Shown: positions 34,687-44,992 of the stretch, piece by piece | Numbering within the stretch: position 1 is the first letter of the stretch | Layout of the letters: every line of letters begins with the position of its first letter | Source: Mycolicibacterium frederiksbergense | Lineage (GTDB): Bacteria; Actinomycetota; Actinomycetes; Mycobacteriales; Mycobacteriaceae | DNA length: 64,000 nucleotides | Assembly (NCBI RefSeq): GCF_029893345.1 | Contig: NZ_JARXVE010000004.1 | Coordinates: 186,001 to 250,000 of the forward strand | Reading direction: 5' to 3' | Program-made: the position numbers and the translations under genes | Notes under the pieces: generated by a model | Database searches by the model: none | What the model saw: the letters and a program-made list of their open reading frames with translations, nothing else | What the model was told of the DNA's origin: nothing

Positions 34687-35490
34687 TTACATCCGCTTGG
34701 AGAGATCGTCGCCGCTGCTGTGGCGCGGGGTCTCGTGCGGTGCCACCGGAACCGGCCCCGGAGCCGGCCGGCTCTCGCTGGGGCCGGCAGCCGCAGCGGG
34801 CGGAGCCGACGGTGCGGAATGCGTGGCCGGCGGCACCGAATGCGGAGTCGACGCGGCAGCGCCGGCCGTGCGGTCGTTCAGCTGAGACTCGCGAGCATCC
34901 AGGCCTGCTTCGCGCCGATCCTGGGCACCATCGCGGTCGTTCTGCTGCGCCTCACGGTCGTTCTGCTGCAGGTCCCGCTCATTTAGCTTGGCCTCGCGCT
35001 CGTCCTGCTGCTGTTGCGGGTTCAGCCCCTGGCCGGGACCGCCCGGGCCGCCCGGCGCGCCGGCACCGGGTGCACCGCCGTTCTCCGAGCCGCCGCCCTT
35101 GGCGCTCTCCATGGCCTTCATCAACGGCTCCATGAGCGAGCCGAACTGCCCGCCCATCTGGCCCGCCATCTGGGCTGGCTGACCGGCCATCTGCCCCATC
35201 TGGCCCAACTGCCCCATCATTTGGCCGAGCTGTCCGACGCCCTGCTGCCCGGACTGGTCGGCATTCTCGTAGGCGCCCTGGGCGTCACTGAGTTTGCCGT
35301 TGAACATCTGTTCCTTGGCCGACAGGGCCGTCACGTTGGTGGTCAGCGAGGCGGCCAGGGTCGGCACTATGCCGGCGATCGTCATGCTCATGGCATCTTC
35401 GCCGGCCTGTATCGGCGGCATGTCCGGCAGTTGTACCGGCGCGGCATTCCAGTTCAGCGCGCCTGGTGTTGTGAACGGAGTTTCACCCAC
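34687..35490 (-). CDS. Type VII secretion-associated protein, YxxxD motif and Gln/Met repeats
   Basis: A 267-residue protein. Residues about 35-80 form two helical segments ending in AYENADQSG, where Tyr74-x3-Asp78 matches the YxxxD/E signal of PE/EspC-type type VII secretion partners. Residues 85-117 are a Gly-Gln-Met repeat (LGQMMGQLGQMGQMAGQ). After a Gly/Pro-rich hinge there is a charged repeat built on 'Q-x-D-R-E' units (NERDLQQNDREAQQNDRDGA), probably helical, then a Pro/Ala/Ser tail. The GTG at 35490 is preferred since GGGAGGAG lies six to seven bases upstream; earlier starts run into that sequence. It follows the WxG partner gene by 20 bp. Related in layout to EspC/EspD-like proteins, but not assignable to one. 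Confidence 0.6.
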   Translation of the reverse strand: MGETPFTTPGALNWNAAPVQLPDMPPIQAGEDAMSMTIAGIVPTLAASLTTNVTALSAKEQMFNGKLSDAQGAYENADQSGQQGVGQLGQMMGQLGQMGQMAGQPAQMAGQMGGQFGSLMEPLMKAMESAKGGGSENGGAPGAGAPGGPGGPGQGLNPQQQQDEREAKLNERDLQQNDREAQQNDRDGAQDRREAGLDARESQLNDRTAGAAASTPHSVPPATHSAPSAPPAAAAGPSESRPAPGPVPVAPHETPRHSSGDDLSKRM

Positions 35491-35510
35491 GGACCGCTCC
35501 TCCCGCCGAC

Positions 35511-36590
35511 TCACCAATCGTCGTCATCATCGCCCTCCCCCATCTCGTGCTCCAGCGCAGCCGGAACGACAAGCCCGGCTGCGGTCCCGCCACCACCGGC
35601 ACCGCGCTGCCCCATCATGCCCATACCGCCGCCCGCCGCATTGGCGGCGGCCACCGGTGCGGCGCCGCCGACCATGGCCGCGCCTGCCATGCCCGGGTCA
35701 ACCGAGACCGGCATGGTGCTGCCGACGAGTTTCGACATCAGCGGGGTCTGCGGGCTGCCGCCACCCGAGCCGGGCAGTCCGGCGGCCTTCACCATGCCCG
35801 CACCGCCGCTGGGGCCCGATCCTCCGGCCAGCGGATGGTTCGAGAACGCCGAGAACGGGCTGGGCCCACCGCCGGTGCCGCCCTTGCCGCCCGAACCGAG
35901 CATCTGTGTCAGCTGCTGCAGGGGCTGGGACAGCTGCTGCAACGGTTGAGACAGCTGCTGGGGAATCTGGCCCAGCATCTGCGGGATCTGCCCCAGCATC
36001 TGCGGCAGCTGGCTGATCATCTGCATCATCTGATCGCCGCCCTTTTGCACCGCCTGCTGCGCCTGGGCCGTCGGCGGAGTGCCGACCTGCGGGAGGTTGG
36101 CCACGGTGCCCAGGCTGCTGGCCATCTCCGTGGTGGCGGCCGAGACCGTCGCGATGTTCTGCGACAGCCCCATCTTGATCCGGCTCTCGATCAGCTCCTG
36201 CTTATTGCTGAACGGCAACGCCTGCAGGGCCATGACCTCCTGCTGGACCTCTTCCGCGGCCGCATTGAGCGCGGTCTTGGTCTGCACCACGGCCGCCGCC
36301 ATGGTGGTCAACGCGGTGGCGATGGCCTGCGCCTGGGCGGCATTCGCCTCGTGGCCGGCGATCATCGTGGTGGCCTCACCCGATGCCGCCAGCGATCCGC
36401 TGCCCTGCCACACCTCGGTCAATCGGGAGAGCTGGTTGGTCTGCTCCGGGACCACGCTGCCGCTGATCTTGCCGGCCAGCCGCTCATACGACGCCGCCGC
36501 CGCAGTGAGCTGCTCCTCGTCGATGTTCGGCCAGGCCGGCCCCTGCAACGTCTGCGACCCGTACGGGCTGCTATCGCGCGGCATCCCCAT
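35511..36590 (-). CDS. Type VII secretion-associated WxG (PPE/EspB-like) protein with repeats
   Basis: A 359-residue protein. Residues 20-125 are predicted helical and contain E-V-W-Q-G at 59-63, i.e. a W-x-G turn between two long helices as in PPE, WXG100 and EspB-like proteins. Residues 195-232 repeat LPQMLGQ / IPQQLSQ / PLQQL units. A Gly/Pro-rich stretch with few charges follows, and the end is very acidic ([11 protein letters not shown]). With the YxxxD protein encoded 20 bp downstream it forms the two-part WxG + YxxxD arrangement typical of heterodimeric ESX substrates. No ESX core genes (EccA-E) are in this window, so export would rely on a system elsewhere. AAGGGG precedes ATG 36590. 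Confidence 0.6.
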   Translation of the reverse strand: MGMPRDSSPYGSQTLQGPAWPNIDEEQLTAAAASYERLAGKISGSVVPEQTNQLSRLTEVWQGSGSLAASGEATTMIAGHEANAAQAQAIATALTTMAAAVVQTKTALNAAAEEVQQEVMALQALPFSNKQELIESRIKMGLSQNIATVSAATTEMASSLGTVANLPQVGTPPTAQAQQAVQKGGDQMMQMISQLPQMLGQIPQMLGQIPQQLSQPLQQLSQPLQQLTQMLGSGGKGGTGGGPSPFSAFSNHPLAGGSGPSGGAGMVKAAGLPGSGGGSPQTPLMSKLVGSTMPVSVDPGMAGAAMVGGAAPVAAANAAGGGMGMMGQRGAGGGGTAAGLVVPAALEHEMGEGDDDDDW

Positions 36591-36666
36591 GCCACGGCCC
36601 CCTTCTACGCGTGATGCATGTGCGGAGCAAACATTACCGTGCCGGCAAAGGGTCGCAATGCACCTT

Positions 36667-37827
36667 TTAGCCGAGGATCAATCCGGATGTCGGGACCCCG
36701 GTGCCCGCGGTGACCAGCACATGCTCGACGTTGTCGACCTGGTTCACCGAGGTGCCCCGCAGCTGGCGCACCCCCTCGGCGATGCCATTCATGCCGTGGA
36801 TGTAGGCCTCGCCGAGCTGACCACCGTGCGTGTTGATCGGCAGCCGGCCACCGAGCTCGATGGCGCCGCCGGCGATGAAGTCCTTGGCCTCGCCCCGACC
36901 GCAGAAGCCCAGCTCCTCCAGCTGCAACAGGGTGTACGGGGTGAAATGGTCGTACAGGATCGCGGTCTGAATGTCGTTGGGCGTCAAACCGCTCTGGCCC
37001 CACAGCTGCCGGCCGACCAGACCCATTTCGGGCAGACCGAGCTCGTCGCGGTAGTACGAGTACATGGTGAACTGGTCTTCACCGGCCGCCTGTGCGGCCG
37101 CTTCCACGATGACCGGCCGCTGCTTGAGATCCTTGGCGCGCTCCGGTGTGGTCACCACGATCGCGACGCCACCGTCGGTCTCCTGGCAGCAGTCGAGCAG
37201 CCGGAGCGGTTCGGCGATCCACCGCGAATTCTGGTGGTCCTCGATGGTGATCGGCTTGCCGTAGAAGTGCGCCTTCGGGTTGGTGGCCGCGTGCTTGCGG
37301 TCGGCCACCGACACCACACCGAAATCGGCACTGGTAGCGCCGTATTCGTGCATGTAGCGCTGGGCGACCATGGCCACCGAAGCCGCCGGGGTGCTCAGCC
37401 CGTGCGGGTAGGACCAGCTGTACTCGACGCCACGCGAGTCGGCGTTGACGGTCAGCCCGGTCATCACCTGACCGAAGCGGTGCTCCGAGCGCTCGTTGAA
37501 TGCCCGGTATGCCACAACACATTCCGCGATACCGGTCGCCACAGCAAGCACCGCCTGCTGCACGGTCGCCGCCGCGGCGCCGCCGCCGTAACCGATCTGG
37601 CTGAAGAACTTCAGTTCCCCGATCCCGGTGGACCGGGCCACCGCGGTCTCCAGGTTGGAGTCCATGGTGAAGGTCACCAGGCCGTCAACATCCTTGGGCG
37701 ACAAGCCCGCATCGTTGAGCGCATCCGTGACTGCCTCGGCAGCCAACCGCAATTCACTACGGCCGGAGTTCTTGGAGAAGTCGGTGGCGCCGATACCGGC
37801 GATGGCCGCCTTACCGGAGATGCTCAC
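36667..37827 (-). CDS. ltp2: Side-chain aldol lyase Ltp2 (thiolase-like)
   Basis: A 386-residue lipid-transfer-protein-type thiolase homologue, the same length as mycobacterial Ltp2. [19 protein letters not shown] opens it, [14 protein letters not shown] replaces the thiolase nucleophile-Cys region (no Cys), and [33 protein letters not shown] and [14 protein letters not shown] are Ltp2 marks. Known role: with the DUF35 part of ChsH2 it cleaves the 22-hydroxy-C22 steroid-CoA ester to androstenedione and propionyl-CoA, the last step of side-chain removal. It overlaps chsH1 by 4 bp and ends the cyp125 operon. Confidence 0.9.
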   Translation of the reverse strand: MSISGKAAIAGIGATDFSKNSGRSELRLAAEAVTDALNDAGLSPKDVDGLVTFTMDSNLETAVARSTGIGELKFFSQIGYGGGAAAATVQQAVLAVATGIAECVVAYRAFNERSEHRFGQVMTGLTVNADSRGVEYSWSYPHGLSTPAASVAMVAQRYMHEYGATSADFGVVSVADRKHAATNPKAHFYGKPITIEDHQNSRWIAEPLRLLDCCQETDGGVAIVVTTPERAKDLKQRPVIVEAAAQAAGEDQFTMYSYYRDELGLPEMGLVGRQLWGQSGLTPNDIQTAILYDHFTPYTLLQLEELGFCGRGEAKDFIAGGAIELGGRLPINTHGGQLGEAYIHGMNGIAEGVRQLRGTSVNQVDNVEHVLVTAGTGVPTSGLILG

Positions 37828-38231
37828 TGTGCGGCTCCCATTGTCAGCGTCGAGGTGGCGATGACGTGATCGCCAAGGCTGTTGCTGCCCACCACTTTCA
37901 GCGTGATCAGGTCAGCATCGACTGCGGTGACCTCGCCACGGAAGGTGATGGTGTCGTAGGCGTACCACGGCACCCCGAGGCGCAGCTTGATCGACTTGAT
38001 GATGGCATTCGGGCCGGCCCAGTCGGTGACGTAACGCCCCACCAGACCGGTGTCGGTCAGGATGTTGACGAAAATGTCCTTGGAGCCCTTGGCCTGTGCG
38101 TTGTCCCGGTCGTGGTGCACGTCCTGGTAGTCCCGGGTGGCGATGGCCGTCGACACGATGAACGTCGGGTCGCCGTAGATCGAGAGTTCGGGCAGCTTGG
38201 TGCCTACGGCGGTGCTCACAGTGGCAGTCAC
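37824..38231 (-). CDS. chsH1: Steroid enoyl-CoA hydratase subunit ChsH1 (MaoC-like)
   Basis: A 135-residue hot-dog fold protein. YGDPTFIVSTAIATRDYQDVHHDRD contains the hydratase-2 type Asp...His pair, and GSKDIFVNILTDTGLVGRYVTDWAGP is characteristic of ChsH1. It pairs with the MaoC half of ChsH2 to hydrate the C22 enoyl-CoA steroid. A GTG at 38231 overlaps the TGA of chsH2 (GTGA); a start further upstream is less likely. Catalytic residues are expected in this subunit from the known heterotetramer. Confidence 0.9.
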   Translation of the reverse strand: MTATVSTAVGTKLPELSIYGDPTFIVSTAIATRDYQDVHHDRDNAQAKGSKDIFVNILTDTGLVGRYVTDWAGPNAIIKSIKLRLGVPWYAYDTITFRGEVTAVDADLITLKVVGSNSLGDHVIATSTLTMGAAQ

Positions 38232-39196
38232 TTGGCGGCCTCCCATGCGTACAGGCTCCAGGCCGGACTGACGTCACTGTCCGGGAAATCGACAAACGTT
38301 GCGGTGACCGGCATTCCGATCTTCACGTCGTCGTGCTCGACGCCGCGCAGCTCGCCCAGCATGCGCACGCCCTCTTCGAGTTCGACGAGCGCGATGATGA
38401 ACGGCAGGCTCCGGCCCGGCACCTGCGGTGCGTGGTGCACGACGTAGCTGAACACCGTGCCGCGTCCCGAAGCGACGACATAGTCGATCGGAGCCTCTTT
38501 GTCCTGCCAAATGGCGGGCACCGGCGGGTGCTGCAGCGATCCGTCGGGCCGGCGCTGGATGCGCAGTTCGTGCGCGTTGATGCCGTCCCAGAAGAACTGG
38601 GTGTCCCGCGACGACGACGGGCGCATCAGCTTGTCGGGGTCGAGATCGGCTGGGATCGAACCGGTTTCGGCCGCTTCCTTGCCTTGCTTGTTGGCCGGCA
38701 GGAACTTCATGGTGCGCCAGTCCATGTCGGCGACTTCCTCGTCACCGACGTGCCACCGGATCTTCTGGTTGACGAAGTAGCCCTCGCCCAGCGCGGTCTG
38801 CTTCGGGCCCACCACATCAGTAACCTCGGCGCTGATGCTGACCCGCTCCCCCGGCTGCAGGTAGCGATGATAGGTCTGATCACAGTTGGTGGCGACCACG
38901 CCGACGTACCCGGCATCGTCGAACAACTTCATGATCCGGGCCAGCGGATCGTCGTCGGACCGGGTGCGGCCCAGTCCCATCATGGTCCAGACCTGGATCA
39001 TGGCGGGCGGGGCGACGATGCCGGGGTGCCCGGCGGCACGGGCCGCCTCCTCGTCGACGTAGATCGGGTTCTTGTCGCCGATCGCGTCGGTCCAGTGGTG
39101 AATCATGGGCTGGTTCACCGGATCCCGGCTCAGGGTCGGCTTGCTGCGCCCGGCGGCAACGATCTCATCGATACCGGCCTGAAGATTCGCGCTCAT
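38228..39196 (-). CDS. chsH2: Hydratase subunit ChsH2 (MaoC-like plus DUF35)
   Basis: A 322-residue two-domain protein. Residues about 1-185 are a MaoC-like hot-dog domain (HHWTDAIGDKNPIYVDEEAARAAGHPGIVAPPAMIQVW). Residues about 190-322 are a DUF35 domain (SRDTQFFWDGINAHELRIQRR, then VFSYVVHHAPQVPGRSLPF and an OB-fold end). The usual zinc-ribbon cysteines of DUF35 are not present, as is known for ChsH2. The N-domain partners ChsH1 in hydration; the DUF35 part binds Ltp2 for the aldol step, so this protein links two consecutive reactions. It lies 14 bp after fadE29. Confidence 0.9.
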   Translation of the reverse strand: MSANLQAGIDEIVAAGRSKPTLSRDPVNQPMIHHWTDAIGDKNPIYVDEEAARAAGHPGIVAPPAMIQVWTMMGLGRTRSDDDPLARIMKLFDDAGYVGVVATNCDQTYHRYLQPGERVSISAEVTDVVGPKQTALGEGYFVNQKIRWHVGDEEVADMDWRTMKFLPANKQGKEAAETGSIPADLDPDKLMRPSSSRDTQFFWDGINAHELRIQRRPDGSLQHPPVPAIWQDKEAPIDYVVASGRGTVFSYVVHHAPQVPGRSLPFIIALVELEEGVRMLGELRGVEHDDVKIGMPVTATFVDFPDSDVSPAWSLYAWEAAK

Positions 39197-39210
39197 CTCA
39201 CCCCTTCGCT

Positions 39211-40374
39211 TTACCGCGGAACCCGCGGTACCCGCAGACCCGACGCCGCGATCATCTCGCGCATGACCTCGTTGACGCCACCACCGAAGGTGATCACCAG
39301 ATTGCGCTTGGTCATCTTGTCCAGCCAGTCGAGCAGTTCGGCGGTTTCCGGATCGGCGGGGTTGCCGTACTTGCCGACGACCTCCTCGGCCAGCCGGCCG
39401 ACCTCTTGGATGCGTTCGGTGGAAAAGACTTTCGTGGCCGCGGCGTCGGCCACGGCGATGGTCTCACCGGAGGCCGCGACCTGCCAGTTGAGCAGCTCGT
39501 TGAGCCGCCAGATCGCCTTGATCTGCCCGAGCAGACGCTTGACGTCGTCGTGCTCGATCGGGGTGACGCCGTTGCTGCCCGGCTTGGACGCCCAGGAGTG
39601 CACCTGGTCGTAGATGCCGGCGACGCGACCCGCCGGGCCCAGGCCGACCCGCTCGTGGTTGAGCTGGGTGGTGATGAGCTTCCAGCCGCCGTTCTCCTCA
39701 CCGACCAGCATGTCGGCGGGGACGTGCACATCGTTGTAGTACGACGCGTTGGTGTGATGTGCCCCGTCGGACAGGATGATCGGGGTCCAGGAGTAGCCGG
39801 GATCCTTGGTGTCGACGATCAGGATCGAGATGCCCTTGTGCTTGGCAGCGGTCGGGTCGGTGCGGCAGGCCAGCCAGATGTAGTCGGCGTCATGGGCGCC
39901 GGTGGTCCACATCTTCTGCCCGTTGACGATGTATTCGTCACCGTGACGCACCGCGGTGGTGCGCAGCGACGCGAGATCGGTTCCGGCGTCGGGCTCGGAG
40001 TAGCCGATCGCGAAATGCACGTCACCGGACAGGATTCCGGGCAGGAACTTCTTCTTCTGTTCCTCGGTGCCGTGCACCTGCAGGGTCGGGCCCACGGTCT
40101 GCAGGGTGACCATCGGCAACGGGATATCGGCGCGGTTGGCCTCGTTGATGAAGATCTGCTGCTCGATCGGTCCGAAGCCCAGGCCGCCGTACTCCTTGGG
40201 CCAACCGACGCCGAGCTTGCCGTCGCTGCCCATCCGCTTGATCACCGTGCGGTAGGCCTCGTTGTGCCGGTCGGTCTCCATCGCCTTCGCCTCTTCGGGC
40301 GTGATCAGCGTCGAGAAGTAATCCCGGAGTTCAGCTTGCAACGCCCGCTGCTCGGGTGTCAGTTCGATGAACAT
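39211..40374 (-). CDS. fadE29: Acyl-CoA dehydrogenase ChsE2 subunit (FadE29)
   Basis: A 387-residue acyl-CoA dehydrogenase. WPKEYGGLGFGPIEQQIF, FAIGYSEPDAGTDLASLRT, IVNGQKMWTTGAHDADYIWL and the end block FGGGVNEVMREMIA are standard for the family and match the mycobacterial FadE29 length. With FadE28 it forms the heterotetrameric ChsE1-ChsE2 enzyme that dehydrogenates the three-carbon (C22) steroid-CoA side chain, with FAD. The ATG at 40374 overlaps the TAA of fadE28 by one base, consistent with stoichiometric expression. Confidence 0.9.
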   Translation of the reverse strand: MFIELTPEQRALQAELRDYFSTLITPEEAKAMETDRHNEAYRTVIKRMGSDGKLGVGWPKEYGGLGFGPIEQQIFINEANRADIPLPMVTLQTVGPTLQVHGTEEQKKKFLPGILSGDVHFAIGYSEPDAGTDLASLRTTAVRHGDEYIVNGQKMWTTGAHDADYIWLACRTDPTAAKHKGISILIVDTKDPGYSWTPIILSDGAHHTNASYYNDVHVPADMLVGEENGGWKLITTQLNHERVGLGPAGRVAGIYDQVHSWASKPGSNGVTPIEHDDVKRLLGQIKAIWRLNELLNWQVAASGETIAVADAAATKVFSTERIQEVGRLAEEVVGKYGNPADPETAELLDWLDKMTKRNLVITFGGGVNEVMREMIAASGLRVPRVPR

Positions 40375-41378
40375 TAGGCTCCCACCAAGTCGAGGCGATG
40401 CGACGGACCACCCAGCAGCCGGGTCAGATCCTTGATCGAGGAGTAGTAGCGGTCCATCGGGTAGGTGATGTCCATACCCATACCGCCGTGCAGGTGATGG
40501 CAGATCCGCATGGCCGGCGGCGCCTGCGAGGTCAGCCAGTAGCCCAGGATCGCCAGGTCGTCGTCGGCGTCCAGGCCCTCCGCCAGCCGCCACGATGCCG
40601 AGGTTGACACCAAAGAGATTGTCCGCGAGGCGATGTAGACCTCGGACAGCTGCGCGGCCACGGTCTGGAACGTCGACAACGGGCGGCCGAACTGCTCGCG
40701 GGTGGCTACGTAGTCGGCCGTCAAGCGCAATGCGCCCGCCACCAACCCGGCCGCAAAGGCCCCGATGGCCGCCAGCGCCAGTTCGTTGACCCGATGCGCG
40801 GTCGCGCCGTCGAGCACATCCTCGGCGCCCACCGCGACGTCGGCGAAGGTGACCACGTATTCACCGGAGCCGTTGGAGGTCGGCGTCTTGGTGACGGTCA
40901 CACCGTCGGCCTTGGGCGAAACCACCACCACCGCGCTGTCGGCGGTGACCACCAGCCACTGTGCGGATTCGGCGTAGGGCACACCGATTTTGGTGCCGTT
41001 GAGCTTGCCGCCCGCATAGCTGGCCGCGGGCCGCTCCGGCAGGGACTCGCCCTGCTCGTTGAGTGCCGCCGAGAGCACCGCACCCTTGGCGACGTCGGCC
41101 AGATACCGGTCCTGCTGGGCCTCGGAAGCCAGGTCCAGCAGCGCCACCAGGCCGAGGCCCACCGTGGCCAGCGCCGGGCCGGTGGTCCCGTGTCGGCCGA
41201 TCTCGGTCAGCGCGGTGGCCAGCTCGGGCAGGCCCAGTCCGTCACCGCCGAGCCGTTCCGGCACTCCCAATGCTGCGACGCCACCAGAAACCAGTGCGTC
41301 CCAAGTGTTTTCACGTTCCAGCACCGACGTCACCACATCGGCGACAGCCTGCTGCTCCGGGTTCGGCGCGAAGTCCAT
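40374..41378 (-). CDS. fadE28: Acyl-CoA dehydrogenase ChsE1 subunit (FadE28)
   Basis: A 334-residue shorter acyl-CoA dehydrogenase-like chain. DFAPNPEQQAVADVV, GVPERLGGDGLGLPELA, TREQFGRPLSTFQTVAAQLSE and HHLHGGMGMDITYPMDRYY are typical. It is the partner chain of FadE29. The start overlaps the TGA of cyp125 by one base (TGATG), so it is coupled to it. Together they act on 3-oxo-4-pregnene-20-carboxyl-CoA in the known pathway. Confidence 0.9.
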   Translation of the reverse strand: MDFAPNPEQQAVADVVTSVLERENTWDALVSGGVAALGVPERLGGDGLGLPELATALTEIGRHGTTGPALATVGLGLVALLDLASEAQQDRYLADVAKGAVLSAALNEQGESLPERPAASYAGGKLNGTKIGVPYAESAQWLVVTADSAVVVVSPKADGVTVTKTPTSNGSGEYVVTFADVAVGAEDVLDGATAHRVNELALAAIGAFAAGLVAGALRLTADYVATREQFGRPLSTFQTVAAQLSEVYIASRTISLVSTSASWRLAEGLDADDDLAILGYWLTSQAPPAMRICHHLHGGMGMDITYPMDRYYSSIKDLTRLLGGPSHRLDLVGA

Positions 41379-42628
41379 CAGTGCGCCACCGGGCAGGTGC
41401 CGGAGTAGTCGACCGGCCAGTGCTTGATGCCGTTGAGCCAGCCGGACTTCAGCCGCTCCGGCTCGCCGACCGGCTTGAGGTCGGGCATGTGGTCGGCGAC
41501 CGCGTTGAAGATCATGTTGATCGTCAGGCGGGCCAGGTTCGCGCCGATGCAGTAGTGCGCACCGGTGCCGCCGAAACCGACGTGCGGGTTCGGATCGCGA
41601 AGGATGTTGAATTCGTAGGGGTGTTCAAAAACGTCTTCGTCGAAGTTGGCCGAACGGTAGGACATCACCACGCGCTCACCGGCCTTGATCTTGACCCCGG
41701 CAATCTCGGTGTCCACGCTGGCGGTGCGCTGGAACGCCGACACCGGGGAGGCCCAACGGATGATCTCGTCCACGGCGGTCTTGGGCCGTTCCCGCTTGAA
41801 CAGCTCCCACTGATCGGGGTTCTGGGAGAACGCGATCATGCCGTGGGTGATCGAGTTGCGGCTGGTCTCGTTGCCCGCGACGGCCAGCATGATGACGAAG
41901 AAGCCGAACTCGTCGTCGGACAGCTTCTCGCCGTCGATATCGGCCTCGATCAGCTTGGTGACGATGTCGTCGGTCGGGTTCTTGCCCCGCTCCTCGGCCA
42001 TCTTCATGGCGTAGGAGATCAGCTCGAACGAGGACATGGCCGGATCGACGTCGGCGTACTCCGGGTCGTCACCGGCGGTCATCTCGTTGGACCAGCGGAA
42101 CAGCTTGTCCCGGTCGTCCTGGGGCACACCGAGCAGTTCGGCGATGGCCTGCAGCGGCAGCTCGCAAGACACCTGCTCGACGAAGTCACCGGTATTGGAT
42201 GCCGCGGCGGCCTTGGCGATCTGCTGCGCCCGCGAGTTCAGCTCGTCCTCCAGCCGCGAGAGCGCACGCGGGGTGAAACCACGGGAGATGATCTTGCGCA
42301 GCCGGGTGTGGTGCGGCGCGTCCATGTTCAACAGAACGGCACGCTGCAGGTCGACCGCTTCGCGGGTCATCTCCTGCGGCCAGACCGGGATGGCGCCGTT
42401 CATCGCGCTGGAGAACACGTCGCTGCGCAGCGACACATCCTTGACGTCCTCATGCCGGGTGACCAACCAGTAGCCCTTGTCGCCGAAACCACCGGTACCC
42501 CCCGGAACGTCGACCCAGCGAACCGGCTCGGCCTTGCGCAACTCAGCGAGCTCCTTGACTGGCAGGCCCTTGAGATTGAGTTCAGAATCAAGGAAGTCGA
42601 AATCCTTGGGGATGTTCGGGCAGCCCAT
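41378..42628 (-). CDS. cyp125: Steroid C26/27 monooxygenase cytochrome P450 Cyp125
   Basis: A 416-residue P450. The heme loop FGGTGAHYCIGANLAR carries the thiolate Cys360; AGNETSRN is the I-helix oxygen-binding motif; EIIRWASPVSAFQRTA is the E-x-x-R K-helix region. CPNIPKDFDFLDSELN at the start is typical of Cyp125. It hydroxylates and oxidises the cholesterol side-chain end to the C26 acid, opening beta-oxidation. ATG 42628 has AGGAG eight bases upstream; longer frames are not needed. It is the first gene of the side-chain operon, reading away from fadA5. Confidence 0.92.
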   Translation of the reverse strand: MGCPNIPKDFDFLDSELNLKGLPVKELAELRKAEPVRWVDVPGGTGGFGDKGYWLVTRHEDVKDVSLRSDVFSSAMNGAIPVWPQEMTREAVDLQRAVLLNMDAPHHTRLRKIISRGFTPRALSRLEDELNSRAQQIAKAAAASNTGDFVEQVSCELPLQAIAELLGVPQDDRDKLFRWSNEMTAGDDPEYADVDPAMSSFELISYAMKMAEERGKNPTDDIVTKLIEADIDGEKLSDDEFGFFVIMLAVAGNETSRNSITHGMIAFSQNPDQWELFKRERPKTAVDEIIRWASPVSAFQRTASVDTEIAGVKIKAGERVVMSYRSANFDEDVFEHPYEFNILRDPNPHVGFGGTGAHYCIGANLARLTINMIFNAVADHMPDLKPVGEPERLKSGWLNGIKHWPVDYSGTCPVAH

Positions 42629-42770
42629 GTGTCTACTCCTAGTGTCTGTAGCAAGCCGTGCGCGTAGCCAGCAATGCCTGAAACAACGTGGTCTAGTACC
42701 AATTGAGACCATTGAAACACGGCTTGACCGCAGATCAAAGGTAGTGATGCATCCGCGCTTGTCAGAGTAA

Positions 42771-42784
42771 TGAAACGTGTTCTA
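42771..42784. promoter_or_regulatory. KstR operator between cyp125 and fadA5
   Basis: TGAAACGTGTTCTA fits the published KstR pattern TnnAACnnGTTnnA at every fixed base. It ends 10 bp before the fadA5 ATG and 143 bp upstream of cyp125 in the divergent region. KstR is the TetR repressor that responds to a steroid-CoA and controls both genes in mycobacteria. A weaker relative, AACAACGTGGTCTA at 42682-42695 (two mismatches), could be a second half-site nearer cyp125. Confidence 0.8.
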
Positions 42785-42785
42785 G

Positions 42786-43945
<1,160 letters not shown>

Positions 43946-43946
<1 letters not shown>

Positions 43947-44344
43947 TGACCCCTTCCGAGTCATCTGCCGGGCCCGTCTCGGAAGCCGAGCGCATCGCGG
44001 CCGCACAGGCCTACATCGATGCGCTGGTGAGCCACGATGCCAGTGCGGTGCCGTTCGCACCGCACTGCACGCGCACCGAGATCGGGCTCAAGACAGGGTT
44101 TTCCGGTAAGCAGATGCGCCGCGACCTGGACCGCGGACCGCAGTACCGGGTGATCAAGTCGATCTCGACGCCGGAGTTCACCGTCTCCGGCGACGAGATC
44201 CGGGCCCGGTTCGAATTGCTGACCAAGCCGTCCCTGGCCGGACGGCGGGTCGGTGCCCGCATCGACGAGACGTTCGTCATCCCGGAGTCCGATGGGCTTA
44301 TCCATCGGATCACCGCCAGCATCCGCCCCTTTCTCAGCCGCTGA
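43946..44344 (+). CDS. Small SnoaL/NTF2-like protein
   Basis: A 132-residue protein whose SEAERIAAAQAYIDALVSHDASAVPFAPHCTRTEIGLKTGFSG start and alternating strand pattern (VSGDEIRARFELLTK, RVGARIDETFVI) indicate a cone-shaped alpha+beta barrel of the NTF2/SnoaL type. Ketosteroid isomerases and steroid-cluster accessory proteins use this fold. Between fadA5 and the ddn-like gene, and coupled to fadA5, it probably acts on a steroid or a CoA ester, but no catalytic residues can be assigned with confidence. Confidence 0.6.
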
Positions 44345-44354
44345 GGTCCATCCC

Positions 44355-44834
44355 ATGGCCAACCCTCCTCGCCCGCTGAACGCCAAGCAGGTCGAACGGC
44401 TCAACGCGAAATCGACCGGCACCGCGATCAAGTGGATGTCGCGCGCCCAGACCTGGATCTTCAAGAAGACCAATGGCCGGCTCGGCGACAAGTTCCTGCG
44501 CGGCGCCGAGGTGGGCATCCTGACCACGATCGGGCGCAAGTCGGGCGAGGAGCGCGACAGCCCGCTGCTGTTCCTGCAGGAAGGCCGGCGCATCGTGCTG
44601 GTCGCCTCGCAGGGCGGCCGGGCCACCAACCCGATGTGGTACCTGAACCTGGTTGCCAACCCGAAGGTGAAGTTCCAGACCAAGCACGAGACGCTGGAAC
44701 TCGTCGCACGCGATGCCGCCGACGCCGAGCGCGACGAGTACTGGCCCAAGCTGGACGCAATGTATGCCGACTTCGTGAATTACCGGTCCTACACCGATCG
44801 GAAGATCCCGATCGTGATCTGCGATCCCGCCTGA
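44355..44834 (+). CDS. Deazaflavin (F420)-dependent nitroreductase-family protein, Ddn-like
   Basis: A 159-residue split-barrel protein. GVEVG... region VGILTTIGRKSGEERDSPLLFL, GRRIVLVASQGGRATNPMWYLNLVANPKVKF and the C-terminal DFVNYRSYTDRKIPIVI match the Ddn family. The position next to fadA5 corresponds to the ddn gene in M. tuberculosis. Natural roles include F420H2-dependent reduction of quinones or small electrophiles; the nitroimidazole-activating ability of the tubercle enzyme may not be shared. The gene ends just before a strong terminator. Confidence 0.85.
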   Translation: MANPPRPLNAKQVERLNAKSTGTAIKWMSRAQTWIFKKTNGRLGDKFLRGAEVGILTTIGRKSGEERDSPLLFLQEGRRIVLVASQGGRATNPMWYLNLVANPKVKFQTKHETLELVARDAADAERDEYWPKLDAMYADFVNYRSYTDRKIPIVICDPA

Positions 44835-44843
44835 TCACAGACC

Positions 44844-44879
44844 AAAAAGCACCCCGAGCTCAAGCCCGGGGTGCTTTTT
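44844..44879. terminator. Intrinsic bidirectional terminator
   Basis: AAAAAGCACCCCG is the left arm and CGGGGTGCTTTTT the right arm, a 13-bp perfect stem with a 10-base loop, flanked by A and T runs. It closes the fadA5 operon. Confidence 0.85.
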
Positions 44880-44992
44880 GTGGCTCGGTTTCCCGGCAGT
44901 AGACACATTCTCAATGTTGTACAGTGAGCGCGCGCACAGCGCCGATTCACTGTGCGTCAGCCCACACACTGTGCGCACGAATGGAGAACTAC

